64,000 nucleotides of DNA from Chitinophaga arvensicola (lineage in GTDB: Bacteria > Bacteroidota > Bacteroidia > Chitinophagales > Chitinophagaceae), in the NCBI RefSeq assembly GCF_900110835.1, contig NZ_FOJG01000001.1, positions 310,001-374,000 of the forward strand, in the 5' to 3' direction. The translations under genes and the position numbers were made by a program. Shown here in pieces: positions 35,908-45,240 of this stretch (its first letter is position 1; the number at the start of each line of letters is the position of its first letter). The notes below the pieces were generated by a model. The model searched no databases. It saw nothing but the letters and a program-made list of their open reading frames with translations, and was not told the DNA's origin.

Positions 35908-36999
35908 TTACTTATTTAGCGTTAACCTTGTTTTAGCCAGATAAACTTTTGTAGAAACATTATCTGTTGAGTAGTAGCTTATCCATAAATTGTTCTTATT
36001 GAGATAGAGTCCGGGATAAGAGGTATCTCCCCACGTAGGCAGGGTTAATACACGGGTTGTTTTATTCTCTTTAATTCTATAAACAAACAACGATGTTCTC
36101 ATACTGCCATAGCTGTAGTCACCTGGTGAAGTATAGTCACGGCCACAAATCAGCAATGTATTATCATCGTAGAAAATAAAGTTGGGGCCGCCCAAACCAA
36201 ACATCGGCAACTCCGTCCATTTAAAATCTGAAAGGTTATTGGCATCTGCAACACCAAGCAGGGTTGGACCATTACGTCTGATCAGAACATAGCACTTCCC
36301 TTTATAAAACCTGATAGTAGACTCTGAGGCTGCCATGGAGATGGTACTTAAATCATGTACATCTTCCACTGTCTTCAGATCTTTACTTTTTATGAGTTTA
36401 AATACATGTGGATTTTGATTATAGGCAATTGCATAAAATGCATTGTTATACTTAGTGAATCGCCATGGCCAGAAAACCTGATTTTCCGGAAAGTTCATAA
36501 ATGTAGGCTGGCTGCTTTCAAAAAGAGGTTTGGTTGCTTCTACAATTAACCCACGCTGTGTCTTTAGAGATTTGTCGGTGTTGTACTGTACTCCCTGCGT
36601 GTAAAACACCAAATGGTTGTTATTGGTAATGTTGAACTTAGGATCCCTGAGATCAAGACCAGGTTCGGAGAAATCCACTTCCTGCGTCCAGTCCTTTCCG
36701 TTCGGACTTTTGAGTACAATAACGTGCCCATCTTTCCCATACACATGCGCATCTGAGACCCTGAAAGTCAAGTAATAATTATTCTCAAATTTTATCAAAT
36801 CCGTAAACGCGCAATGTTTCTGCTTATCATAAATCAATTGTATGGTATCCACGTCGCACGCTGCAGTGTCTGTTGCAATTAAAGCTGGCTTAACAACTGA
36901 GTCTTTTGAACATGAAACAGACATAGAAAAAAGTGACAAAACCAATGCTGCAAACATAAATCTAGTTTTATGTGATTGAAAAACTTGATTACTTTCCAT
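35908..36999 (-). CDS. Sialidase-like (BNR/beta-propeller) lipoprotein
   Basis: 363 residues with a lipoprotein signal ending SMSVSC (Cys ~30). The mature part looks like a five- or six-bladed propeller: FTDLIKFENNYYLTFRVSDAH, an Asp-box-like LKSPNGKDW, DLRDPKF, and repeated blade motifs. It resembles exo-sialidase-fold or GH43-like surface proteins. The catalytic Arg triad, Tyr and Glu could not be confirmed. Within a nonulosonate locus it might trim, bind or edit the polymer. It has its own candidate promoter. Confidence 0.6.
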   Translation of the reverse strand: MESNQVFQSHKTRFMFAALVLSLFSMSVSCSKDSVVKPALIATDTAACDVDTIQLIYDKQKHCAFTDLIKFENNYYLTFRVSDAHVYGKDGHVIVLKSPNGKDWTQEVDFSEPGLDLRDPKFNITNNNHLVFYTQGVQYNTDKSLKTQRGLIVEATKPLFESSQPTFMNFPENQVFWPWRFTKYNNAFYAIAYNQNPHVFKLIKSKDLKTVEDVHDLSTISMAASESTIRFYKGKCYVLIRRNGPTLLGVADANNLSDFKWTELPMFGLGGPNFIFYDDNTLLICGRDYTSPGDYSYGSMRTSLFVYRIKENKTTRVLTLPTWGDTSYPGLYLNKNNLWISYYSTDNVSTKVYLAKTRLTLNK

Positions 37000-37248
37000 A
37001 GTGTGCGGGAGATAAATAGCTTGTATACAAATTTGTAAAGGAGATATATTTATATAGTCAAATTATTCTTTGATCCGAATCTTTACAACTTATTTAAAAT
37101 TTATTTAACAAATCAACTAAGTAGTTAATTATTATTATGCTAAGACAATCCAGAATTGGTTAAGTTTAATTAAGTAGCACACTTATCAAAGGTACAGCAT
37201 AAGGTTGTTTTATGCAGTCAGCTTACAATTTAGCTGACTGCAGATTTC
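37000..37248. other. Intergenic region splitting the polysaccharide locus
   Basis: This is an AT-rich stretch with no gene. It contains an exact -7 box TACCTTTG on the - strand (37187-37194) for the lipoprotein-to-fcl half. It also contains an 11-bp perfect hairpin with 8-nt loop (37213-37223 with 37232-37242) just after the PseI stop but without a T tract. It divides the locus into two likely transcription units. Confidence 0.55.
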
Positions 37249-38301
37249 CTAGTAACTATTATCCCAGGTAAAAGGTTCACCTCTTTTTAAATTTCTGTTG
37301 CTTTTACTGCCGATCAGCTGTTCGTAAAATTTGGGGTGTAATCCGTCTCCCGGTCTTATTATTCTGATATTTTCTTTAGTAAATATTTCGCCGGCAGCGA
37401 TATCCTTCACTACATACACAGAGCGTTTAAAATTCAGACTTTTTCTTTCTGCATTCTGAATACCATACTGTATATTTCCAATAGCCAGAAACGCTCTCTC
37501 GGCCTCTATTACCAGGGATTTAAACTCATCAGGCTCCAAAGAGAATGCACTATCCACGCCACCTTCGGCTCTGCTAAGACAAAAATGCTTTTCTATTACC
37601 CTTGCTCCGAGCGCTACAGACGCCACAGCAGCACCCACTCCCATCGTATGATCTGAAAGGCCGACGTGACAGTTGAAGAGCTGTTTCATGTGGGGAATAG
37701 TCGCCAGATTAGTATTTTCAGGAGATGATGGGTATGAGCTGGTACATTTAAGCAGTACAAGATCCTTACAACCATTATCCCTTAAAACAGATACTCCTTC
37801 ATCCAAACCTGCCAGTGTAGAAACTCCACTGGACATGATCACTGGCTTATTGGACTTTGCTATCTTTCTGAGCAGGGGATGATCGTTATTTTCAAATGAA
37901 GCTACCTTATGACAAGGAACACCCAGCTCATCCAGCATATCTACCGCATGTTCATCAAAGGGTGTAGAAAAACAAATAATACCAAGTTCTTTCGCATAAT
38001 CGAAAATGGGCTTATGCCATTCATAGGGGGTCATGGCTTCCTGATATAATTCATATAGGTTTCTTCCTTTCCACAGAGAGTTCTCATCTTTAATCTCAAA
38101 CAAACCTCCTCTATGATCAATAGTCATTGTATCTGGTGTGTATGTTTGTAGCTTAATAGCATGAGCGCCTGCTTCCTTGGCCGCCTTTACTATCGCGAAT
38201 GCCCTGTCTATTGAGCGATTATGATTACCACTCATCTCGGCTATCACAAATGGAGGATGATTATCTCCTATGATTCTATTGGCAATTTGAATATCTTCCA
38301 T
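37249..38301 (-). CDS. pseI: Pseudaminic acid synthase
   Basis: 350 residues of the NeuB/PseI family. It condenses 2,4-diacetamido-2,4,6-trideoxy-L-altrose with phosphoenolpyruvate to give pseudaminic acid. FVIAEMSGNHN (residues ~18-28), KLQTYTPDTMT, LKCTSSYP and SDHTMG...EKHF are the TIM-barrel active-site motifs. The PseI-specific wording (SLWKGRNLYELYQEA, CHKVASFENND) separates it from NeuB and LegI. The C-terminal SAF antifreeze-like domain is present (~290-350). Confidence 0.93.
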   Translation of the reverse strand: MEDIQIANRIIGDNHPPFVIAEMSGNHNRSIDRAFAIVKAAKEAGAHAIKLQTYTPDTMTIDHRGGLFEIKDENSLWKGRNLYELYQEAMTPYEWHKPIFDYAKELGIICFSTPFDEHAVDMLDELGVPCHKVASFENNDHPLLRKIAKSNKPVIMSSGVSTLAGLDEGVSVLRDNGCKDLVLLKCTSSYPSSPENTNLATIPHMKQLFNCHVGLSDHTMGVGAAVASVALGARVIEKHFCLSRAEGGVDSAFSLEPDEFKSLVIEAERAFLAIGNIQYGIQNAERKSLNFKRSVYVVKDIAAGEIFTKENIRIIRPGDGLHPKFYEQLIGSKSNRNLKRGEPFTWDNSY

Positions 38302-38327
38302 ATAGTTATTATTACTGGTAGTAATGA

Positions 38328-39038
38328 TTAAGCAATACTGCGTATTATTGCAAAGGCTTCAGCGTATTCACATCCCACTGCAACACCCCAACGCTGCGCT
38401 AAAATTTTCAATGCCAAAGGTGAGCGCGGATGAGGATATGCTCTCTTTTCAAATTCATAAGCCTCCATGCCCTTCACCTTAGCTTGTAAATCCTCTTCGC
38501 TTATTTGCAAAAACATGTTTGGTATAAAATGCCTTGGATCTGTAGAAGCGCGCCATTCTGTTCCGGAAGGCGTTTCAAAAGTTATAATCGTTCTCACCGG
38601 TTCATTTTCCATCGGTCTGCACGCCGTAATTACAGCTTCAAATGTTCGCTGATGATCAACATTCAGATCTCCTCCATGATGAGTGAAAATTACCTGAGCT
38701 GCTGTATTTTTCTTTTCCTGTTCCACAACTTTAACAATATCAAGAAGTGCAACAGTATCAAAGCGATTATCGGGAAAATCATAGGTTTTTACACTATGGA
38801 AACCTATGGCCTCTTTTGCCTTCAGGATATTTGCCTGATGAATTTCGAGTTCTTTTTTCCATAGTTCGCGATCTCTCAGATCAGATCTGGAAGTAATTCC
38901 TTCTCCCAATATTATCACATTAACAATACATCCAAACTCTTTTATCAACCGGTGCATGGAACCACCCACGCCCAGTAATTCATCATCCGGATGAGCAACT
39001 ACCAATAATATTTTCTTATTTCTTAATGATTCTAACAT
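38328..39038 (-). CDS. PIG-L/LmbE-family deacetylase
   Basis: 236 residues. The zinc-site motif is AHPDDELLG (residues ~16-24) with a distal HHGGDLNVDHQ. The family removes N-acetyl groups from sugars (GlcNAc-PI, bacillithiol and mycothiol precursors). It overlaps the upstream formyltransferase gene by 23 nt, so the two enzymes are made together. A deacetylate-then-formylate step on the nonulosonate or its precursor is the simplest reading (inference). Confidence 0.88.
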   Translation of the reverse strand: MLESLRNKKILLVVAHPDDELLGVGGSMHRLIKEFGCIVNVIILGEGITSRSDLRDRELWKKELEIHQANILKAKEAIGFHSVKTYDFPDNRFDTVALLDIVKVVEQEKKNTAAQVIFTHHGGDLNVDHQRTFEAVITACRPMENEPVRTIITFETPSGTEWRASTDPRHFIPNMFLQISEEDLQAKVKGMEAYEFEKRAYPHPRSPLALKILAQRWGVAVGCEYAEAFAIIRSIA

Positions 39039-39678
39039 CTGCTATAATTGATTCACTTTTTAACGAGGCTCTGGTAAACTCAAATCTGAAATATTCGTTC
39101 TCAATAAAAGCGTGAGGATAGCCTTCCGCATCAAGCATTCTGATAAAGTCATATGCATTTTCCAGCGTATTTACCTCCTTCAGATTACTCTCGGCGGGCG
39201 TTCTTCTCTTGAAAAGCAGCGGCTCCCCTTGTTGTTTCTTTAGAGCAGGGCGGGTTTCCAGTATCTCCTTCATCATTTCATATATCACTTTCCCGGCGCG
39301 CATAAATATCTCTTCAGCCGTTCCTGCCAGCGACAACTCTTTCTTTAGGTAAATATCTCCTGTATCAATGCCCTTCTCTACTTTGAGGGCAGAAATCATC
39401 GTCTTTGTTTTCCCTCTTACAATAAGGTTCTGAAGAGGGCTGCCACCTCTGCCATAAGGCAGATCCGTCATATGAAATACGACACAATTAAAATGGTCAT
39501 AAATATCAGATGGGATAATAGAAGACCAATGTGGAAAAAAAATAAACTCAGGGGAAAGGGTTTCTAAATTCTTAAACACCAGTTCTTCTTTCGAACTTAT
39601 TATTATGGCATCCAACTCCATTTTGCTCTTTTCTTCAAGCCATTTATGGACAGGATTTGAATTCGCGACAATAATCAT
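39016..39678 (-). CDS. Formyltransferase-like protein of the nonulosonate cluster
   Basis: 220 residues resembling the catalytic half of methionyl-tRNA formyltransferase and sugar N-formyltransferases: VVFHMTDLPYGRGGSPLQN, then GIDTGDIYLKKEL. The catalytic His and Asp are present, but the Asn two residues before the His (NxH in Fmt and ArnA) is Val here. The N-terminal folate-binding strands are shortened. It is coupled to the PIG-L gene. It probably acylates a sugar amine from formyl-tetrahydrofolate; the missing Asn leaves this open. Confidence 0.75.
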   Translation of the reverse strand: MIIVANSNPVHKWLEEKSKMELDAIIISSKEELVFKNLETLSPEFIFFPHWSSIIPSDIYDHFNCVVFHMTDLPYGRGGSPLQNLIVRGKTKTMISALKVEKGIDTGDIYLKKELSLAGTAEEIFMRAGKVIYEMMKEILETRPALKKQQGEPLLFKRRTPAESNLKEVNTLENAYDFIRMLDAEGYPHAFIENEYFRFEFTRASLKSESIIADVRIIKK

Positions 39679-39688
39679 TTATTTTATT

Positions 39689-41146
39689 TTAATCGCTTAT
39701 TACCTGTTTATAGGTCTTAAACAAGTTTCCGTTAGAGTGATCGTTTTCTTCCAATTCAAATCCCAGTTTCTCAAATATTCTGCAAGAAGGAATATTCATC
39801 TCATTCACCAATGCTATTAACGTAAGTTTATCCGCTTTGTCAGCAGATAACTTTTGAATCGCAACGCGCAACATCTTTTTCCCAATACCTTTTCCCCGAT
39901 AGTTTGTCGAAACAGAATAATCAATTACAGCTTCCCCTGTTAGTTTGTCAATATCAAATCTGACTTGACCAACCGGTTTATGGTTTTGTTCTATTACATA
40001 CAGATATGCTGTATCACTTTTTAATTTCTCATGAAACCACCCATAATGATTTTCAAAAATTATTGGTTGGGTGTTGATCGCAAACTCTCTGACTAACGGA
40101 TCATTTACCCAATCAAAATAAAGCTGTACATCATCCGCATCTGCTTTCCTTATAGCTAAATCCATTGCAGATAAATTTTCAAGAATATCTCTTATCCTTC
40201 TGTCGGATTGGCCATCAAAATATTCTTGCTGTAGCATACGACTTTTCGACTGCAGCTTTTTATCTGCAACCGGAAAATCTTCCAATGAAAAAGCCAAATT
40301 TGTCTGTAGAAAGAACCTGTTAATATCTTTCTGATTATCAGCTGTCATGTGAAGATATAATTCGCCTCCCACTGTGAGGTATTCATACGATACAGAACTG
40401 GGTGGGCAAATACCAAACCTGCACATCTTCATAAGCTTCACCATGTCCGTTGCCGACAAGTTCTTATATATACTGACATCCAACCGCGTTTCTTTCAGGA
40501 AAGCTGACAGTGAGAGTTCATGTTTATAAGCGGATCCTATGACCAAATGACATTTCTGACGCACCATTTTTTCTTCCAGCAACGCTAATACCTTGATAAT
40601 ATCATTATTTATATCCGCTCCACCGAGGGAGATAAAGATATCGTCCTTTCTACCCTCTTCTCCGATATTTGCTGAACTCAGAAATTCCTTCCTTAGTAAG
40701 GCATATTTTGTTCCCAGAAAAAATTCTGTGTATGGCTCAGCAGAATAATCGTGATAAGTCAGGCCTTCGGCATGATTAATCACGGCATCTGCTACAAAAT
40801 GGTATGCATGTATATCATCTATACATACTAATTTATGTATGGCGGTTTTTATGGTCTTTTGATAAGCTGTATCAAAATGATACCCATCCAATATAACTAT
40901 TTCATTCCCCGTTAACGACTTTTTCCAGGTTTCAGCTTCCTCTATATAATCTATACTATCTGGTAATTCATGAATGAACGAACAAGTCTGAAGAATTTCC
41001 TGCCTTAATGAAGGCAAAGGATTACGGATAAAAAAATGGCACTCGAATTCTTCTTTTAACATATGTGCCATAGCACAACTGCGAATTACATGTCCCAAAC
41101 CAATTTTATCATTCCCATCTGCCCTGAAAAAGACCTTACGCTTCAT
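39689..41146 (-). CDS. pseG: Fused PseG hydrolase - PseH acetyltransferase
   Basis: A 485-residue fusion. Residues ~1-325 are PseG (UDP-2,4-diacetamido-trideoxy-altropyranose hydrolase, GT-B fold): FFRADGNDKIGLGHVIRS with the catalytic His, then ISLGGADINND and PPSSVSYEY. Residues ~329-485 are a GNAT domain (DLAIRKADADDVQLYFDWVN...YRGKGIGKKML) fitting PseH, the 4-N-acetyltransferase. The two act consecutively, PseH before PseG, so the fusion joins steps 3 and 4 of the pathway. Confidence 0.92.
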   Translation of the reverse strand: MKRKVFFRADGNDKIGLGHVIRSCAMAHMLKEEFECHFFIRNPLPSLRQEILQTCSFIHELPDSIDYIEEAETWKKSLTGNEIVILDGYHFDTAYQKTIKTAIHKLVCIDDIHAYHFVADAVINHAEGLTYHDYSAEPYTEFFLGTKYALLRKEFLSSANIGEEGRKDDIFISLGGADINNDIIKVLALLEEKMVRQKCHLVIGSAYKHELSLSAFLKETRLDVSIYKNLSATDMVKLMKMCRFGICPPSSVSYEYLTVGGELYLHMTADNQKDINRFFLQTNLAFSLEDFPVADKKLQSKSRMLQQEYFDGQSDRRIRDILENLSAMDLAIRKADADDVQLYFDWVNDPLVREFAINTQPIIFENHYGWFHEKLKSDTAYLYVIEQNHKPVGQVRFDIDKLTGEAVIDYSVSTNYRGKGIGKKMLRVAIQKLSADKADKLTLIALVNEMNIPSCRIFEKLGFELEENDHSNGNLFKTYKQVISD

Positions 41147-41288
41147 TAAGGGTGTTATTTATTTAATTTTATCCTGAATAATTATATTTCAAACTCCAAA
41201 ATACATTAATTTTCAACCAATTAATGCCCATTTCTCTCAAAATTAGTCCAAATTTCGTATTTGCAAATATATTTAGAATAAAATAAAA

Positions 41289-42608
41289 TTAAATATACTT
41301 CCGAAACACCGGTGCCACAGGTGAACCTGTCAAAAATCGTTCATATCCTGCAGTTAGGGCTTCTGTATAAATTTTTACCGCATCCCTGAAGCTGGCGACA
41401 AAATAATCAACGTCTTCAATTGTATGGCTGAAACAAGGCACAAAGATTCCTTGAAACAATACCCCCCGGGCGATCATTTCCTGCAAAAATAAGGACCTCA
41501 TTCCCAGGCAGGGCTGACCAGTTGAATTCCTGAAGATAAAAACCGGCATCCAGTTACAATCTGCAATCTGAATATATTCACCCAGATTGTATTCAGCTAT
41601 CACACTTTTGATCTGCCGGATAAGGTAATCTCCCAGCCGGTGATTATGTCCTATAACGTCCTTCTCCTGAAATTCTTTGATAGTGGCAAGTCCGGCTGCA
41701 ATAGCATGTGTTTCGCCACCATGTGTGGTCGAGATCAGAAACAGCTTCTTTTCGCCCTTTTGTTTAATTCCCCCTATCTCCATTATCTCTTTCTTACCTG
41801 TCAGGGCACAAAAAGAAAAGCCGTTGGCAATTCCTTTTCCCCAGGTAGCCATGTCAGGCTCAATGCCATACTTCTTAATAGACCCGGGAAAATCAGTCTT
41901 AAATCCCGTAATCATTTCATCTACAATATATAAGGCGCCGTTTTTATGTGCCAGGGCAATAGCATCCTTCAGATAATTTTCCGGGATACCGAAATTTTTC
42001 TCCGGCTCTGAGATAACACAGGCTATCTGTCCGGGATATTTATCAAACAAGGCAGTAAGTGACTCCAGATTGTCTGACGCATAACTTACAGATAATGCAC
42101 TCATTTCACCAGGCACACCAAAATCGCAGGCGCTTTTACCAATAAACCAATCATCATAAGAATAAAAAGGGTGGTCTGAGGGAAATGCTACTAATTTTCT
42201 GCCTGTAAAAGCCCTGGCTAGCTTTACTGCAGCAGTAGTAACTGTAGAGCCATTTTTGGAGAATTTTATCATCTGATGACACGGAACCAGAGACAGGAAT
42301 TTTTCCGCCATTTCCATTTCAATATAGGACGGTCGTTGAAAATTAACACCTTTATCCAGTTCTTCCCTTACCCTTTCCAAAACAGGTTCATAAGCGTGCC
42401 CAAGGCTCACAGAAGTTAACCCCATGGAACAATCCAGAAACTTATTGTCATCAATGTCCCAAACATAGGCGCCTTTTCCATGATCAATCGCAGCTGGAGC
42501 CAGATCAGGAAACTGATCGTCTCCTTTGGTATATGTATGCGCGCCACCAGGAATTAACTGGTGTATCCGCGATCTGTAAAAATTTGAATTCTTGAATTGC
42601 AGACTCAT
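41289..42608 (-). CDS. Class III aminotransferase (GSA-aminomutase-like)
   Basis: A 439-residue PLP enzyme of the glutamate-1-semialdehyde aminomutase/omega-aminotransferase group. IVDEMITGFKTD and MATWGKGIANG (Schiff-base Lys) are intact, and STTHGGETHAIAAG binds the phosphate. Haem synthesis is unlikely given the location inside the pse cluster. A role in making or modifying an amino sugar, together with the adjacent SpsF-like and aldo/keto reductase genes, is inferred. About 140 bp of AT-rich DNA separates it from pseG-H. Confidence 0.85.
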   Translation of the reverse strand: MSLQFKNSNFYRSRIHQLIPGGAHTYTKGDDQFPDLAPAAIDHGKGAYVWDIDDNKFLDCSMGLTSVSLGHAYEPVLERVREELDKGVNFQRPSYIEMEMAEKFLSLVPCHQMIKFSKNGSTVTTAAVKLARAFTGRKLVAFPSDHPFYSYDDWFIGKSACDFGVPGEMSALSVSYASDNLESLTALFDKYPGQIACVISEPEKNFGIPENYLKDAIALAHKNGALYIVDEMITGFKTDFPGSIKKYGIEPDMATWGKGIANGFSFCALTGKKEIMEIGGIKQKGEKKLFLISTTHGGETHAIAAGLATIKEFQEKDVIGHNHRLGDYLIRQIKSVIAEYNLGEYIQIADCNWMPVFIFRNSTGQPCLGMRSLFLQEMIARGVLFQGIFVPCFSHTIEDVDYFVASFRDAVKIYTEALTAGYERFLTGSPVAPVFRKYI

Positions 42609-42611
42609 GTA

Positions 42612-43373
42612 TTATATGTTATCGTTGTGTAGTGATTTGAGATACCCTTCATTGGGCGTAATGTGTTCATTAATTTGTCTTAAGGTGGGCTCCTGGGAAA
42701 CAAATCGGGCATAAGTTTTCCAGGACGCGCGTGTACCAAATGACGCGATTAGTCTGGTAATCAATTCAAAATCAGCAGGTTCGTCTACTGTTAATCTCAG
42801 GCTACCGTAGCCGAGATCACTTTGTACGTTATCTGAGCGAAACAGTTGGCCTCCTTTAAAAGTAGAGTTGCGCCAGATATAAGGTGTTACATGCTCTTTG
42901 TCGGACGACAGGACCGCTTCAAGCCAGGCTTTTTCCAGTGCTTTAAAGGTAAACACCTCCACATCCATTCCATCCGGGTAAGTAGCAAGTAACGTATTGG
43001 ACGCATAGTCGAGCTTATTGACAGTGGCAAAATGAATCACATCATCCACTATTTCCGGATCAATAAGCGGGCAATCTGACGTAACACGCACCACGTAATC
43101 TGGCTTAATATCTTTTACCGACTGATAAAAGCGATCCAGCACGTTATTGGTGTCGCCACAATAAGTATCAGCATTAAGATTATGAGCTATACGGCAAATT
43201 TCCTCAACGCCTGATTCGTGAGTGGTGGCAACAATCAGCTTATTAATTAGTTTGGAGCGTAATACTCTTTCCAGGTGTATTTGCAATAAAGAAACATCTC
43301 CTATAGTCTTTAACACCTTTCCGGGAAGCCTCGTAGAACCAATACGCGCTTGGGTTACAGCAATTATTTTCAT
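42612..43373 (-). CDS. SpsF-like cytidylyltransferase
   Basis: 253 residues. It begins IIAVTQARIGSTRLPGKVLKTIG, the CTP-binding signature of the NeuA/KdsB/SpsF group, with VRVTSDCPLIDPEIVD further on. It is more like SpsF (Bacillus spore-coat polysaccharide) than the true CMP-Pse synthetase, which is a separate gene at 44.3-45.0 kb. Its 5' end overlaps the aldo/keto reductase by ATGA. A second activated sugar or an auxiliary step is suggested. Confidence 0.8.
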   Translation of the reverse strand: MKIIAVTQARIGSTRLPGKVLKTIGDVSLLQIHLERVLRSKLINKLIVATTHESGVEEICRIAHNLNADTYCGDTNNVLDRFYQSVKDIKPDYVVRVTSDCPLIDPEIVDDVIHFATVNKLDYASNTLLATYPDGMDVEVFTFKALEKAWLEAVLSSDKEHVTPYIWRNSTFKGGQLFRSDNVQSDLGYGSLRLTVDEPADFELITRLIASFGTRASWKTYARFVSQEPTLRQINEHITPNEGYLKSLHNDNI

Positions 43374-44242
43374 TTCCAGTTCACAGGATTTAATAACCAG
43401 GTTTCCTTTACTTTAATTTTATTAACTTCATTAAATACCATGCTGTCCATAGGACTGTTGAGCGCATCAATATTATTCGAAAGGTGTTCGAGAGAATCAA
43501 CACCAATCAACACTTTATCAACTAACGGGTTATTGTAAATGTATTGTAAAGCCAGGCTTGCCAGGTTTATAGAAGCCTCATCGGCCAGGCTCCTGATTTG
43601 GTGTAAGTATGGCTTTAACTGGTAAAGATTGCCTGGAATGGCTTCGGCAGACATGAAAAACAACCCCTGTAAATAAACTGATCTTACATGGATCTCTTTA
43701 CCGGCAAATTTTGCCTTTTGTAACAACTCCCCCTTTTGAAATGAATTGTCCAGCAGATTCATGGGTAATTGTATGATATCGCAACGATCATCCTTAATTA
43801 TCTCCAATAACTCTTCATTGGTATAAATAGATACACCAACTTTTTGTAACAATCCTTTATACTTCAGGGTGGTAAGCTCATCCAGAAGTTCTGGCGAACT
43901 TTTGTACATCGAAAAATTATGAAACAGATACCCTTCCAAAGATGAAACTTGAAGTATATCAAGGCTATCCTTCAAATGCTCTGAAACAAATTCTTGCTTT
44001 TTATAATTGTGGGAAATTTTCGATATTACTTTAAACCGGCGATCTTCTGTGTACTGACTATGGAAATCACCTATTAACCTGGGCGCGACACCATAGTCTT
44101 CAGCGGTATCCAAACAGGTTATCCCCATTTTGTTGGCATAGGCCAAAATTTCAAAAACTTCCGTTACTGGAGGTTGGCCTAGTTGGTTATTAATTCCATA
44201 GTTGAGACCGAATTGAACTGTCCCTAAAATTAACTTTTTCAT
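43370..44242 (-). CDS. Aldo/keto reductase
   Basis: 290 residues of the AKR family. It has LILGTVQFGLNYGINN, the catalytic Asp-Tyr in CLDTAEDYG, Lys in ISKISH, and YLFHNF where the usual catalytic His lies. A NAD(P)H-dependent carbonyl reduction is expected. It is translationally coupled to the SpsF-like gene and sits between it and pseF. Such reductases recur in nonulosonate clusters, but the substrate is not known to me. Confidence 0.85.
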   Translation of the reverse strand: MKKLILGTVQFGLNYGINNQLGQPPVTEVFEILAYANKMGITCLDTAEDYGVAPRLIGDFHSQYTEDRRFKVISKISHNYKKQEFVSEHLKDSLDILQVSSLEGYLFHNFSMYKSSPELLDELTTLKYKGLLQKVGVSIYTNEELLEIIKDDRCDIIQLPMNLLDNSFQKGELLQKAKFAGKEIHVRSVYLQGLFFMSAEAIPGNLYQLKPYLHQIRSLADEASINLASLALQYIYNNPLVDKVLIGVDSLEHLSNNIDALNSPMDSMVFNEVNKIKVKETWLLNPVNWK

Positions 44243-44335
44243 TGGGTTAATACGTTTTCAATTACCGTAAGTCATACTTATTACGGTGAAATGAAGTATT
44301 ACCCCCTATTTATAAAATTAATTTAACATTTCAAC

Positions 44336-45034
44336 CTATCTTGTCTGAAACATCCGGAACTTAACCTCTGCCAATTGCCAGTCTTCTTCGCTATCGATGT
44401 CCTGGTATTCAAGTGCGCCTAATTCCAGGGTGCCGGTTTCCGGTGTAAAAAACGTATTAAACTTATTAAACTTCTGAATATCAGCCCAGTAAAACTGTCC
44501 ACAATCATGATAAGCATCTGGTATGTCCTGGCTGCGTGAGTTCAAATATTCGGGCCAGATCATAGAAACATAATTTGTCTGATCATCTATTTTCAATGCA
44601 CGCATGATGGGATAAGAAAAACGGGCAACAGGGAAAACGGAAGCATAGCGTTGCGCTATCAGAAGCTCATGTGCTTCCTTTATTCGCTGACTGGTAACAA
44701 AAGGTGCAGTAGCAAAAATGCAACATACATTATCAAATACTTCTCCTCTGACCGACTGATACTGCTGTAATACTTCAGCCACCACATCTGTAATAGTAGC
44801 AAAATCATTGGCCGTTTCGGCTGTCCTGAGAAAGGGCACTTTAGCTCCGGCTGCAATGGCTATGCTGGCAATTTCTTCATCATCAGTGGAGACCATAACT
44901 TCATCAAATAACCCAGACTGTATGGCCGTTTCTATTGAGTATTGAATAATGGGCTTCCCAAAAAAATATCTAATATTTTTCTTATATATACGCTTGCTCC
45001 CTCCTCTTGCTGGAATTATGGCTATATTTTTCAT
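44336..45034 (-). CDS. pseF: Pseudaminic acid cytidylyltransferase
   Basis: 232 residues. AIIPARGGSKRIYKKNIRYFFGKPIIQYSI is, in part, the NeuA/PseF CTP-binding loop; MVSTDDEEIA and ATAPFVTSQRI follow. It activates pseudaminic acid as CMP-Pse, the donor for the transferases. The length (~230) fits PseF. A 206-bp gap with a strong hairpin separates it from pseC upstream. Confidence 0.9.
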   Translation of the reverse strand: MKNIAIIPARGGSKRIYKKNIRYFFGKPIIQYSIETAIQSGLFDEVMVSTDDEEIASIAIAAGAKVPFLRTAETANDFATITDVVAEVLQQYQSVRGEVFDNVCCIFATAPFVTSQRIKEAHELLIAQRYASVFPVARFSYPIMRALKIDDQTNYVSMIWPEYLNSRSQDIPDAYHDCGQFYWADIQKFNKFNTFFTPETGTLELGALEYQDIDSEEDWQLAEVKFRMFQTR

Positions 45035-45106
45035 AACTTTTCAATGATTTTTCAGGATATCGTGCTGCTCGCTTTTTGCTCTCGAATAGGGTTTTATCAA
45101 TAAATT

Positions 45107-45165
45107 ATTAAAGCTATTTTTCAGGAAAACTCAACTTGAACAGTTTCCTTAAAAATAGCTTTAAT
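45107..45165 (-). terminator. Large hairpin between pseC and pseF
   Basis: A 15-bp perfect outer stem (45107-45121 with 45151-45165) and a 6-bp inner stem are separated by one mismatch, with a loop of about 14 nt. On the - strand it is followed by AATTTATTG, not a solid T tract. It lies inside the operon, so it may cause partial termination or mark an mRNA-processing boundary. Confidence 0.55.
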
Positions 45166-45240
45166 TATCAAACGTAGCTAATAATATACAATTTTTTCAA
45201 AGCAGATTAACACTGTTTAACGTTAACTACCTTTCCATAT

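Noticed and set aside
41289-42608. hemL (glutamate-1-semialdehyde aminomutase) for haem synthesis
   Set aside because: The fold is the same, but it lies inside the nonulosonate operon with no haem genes nearby; a sugar-related role is more likely.
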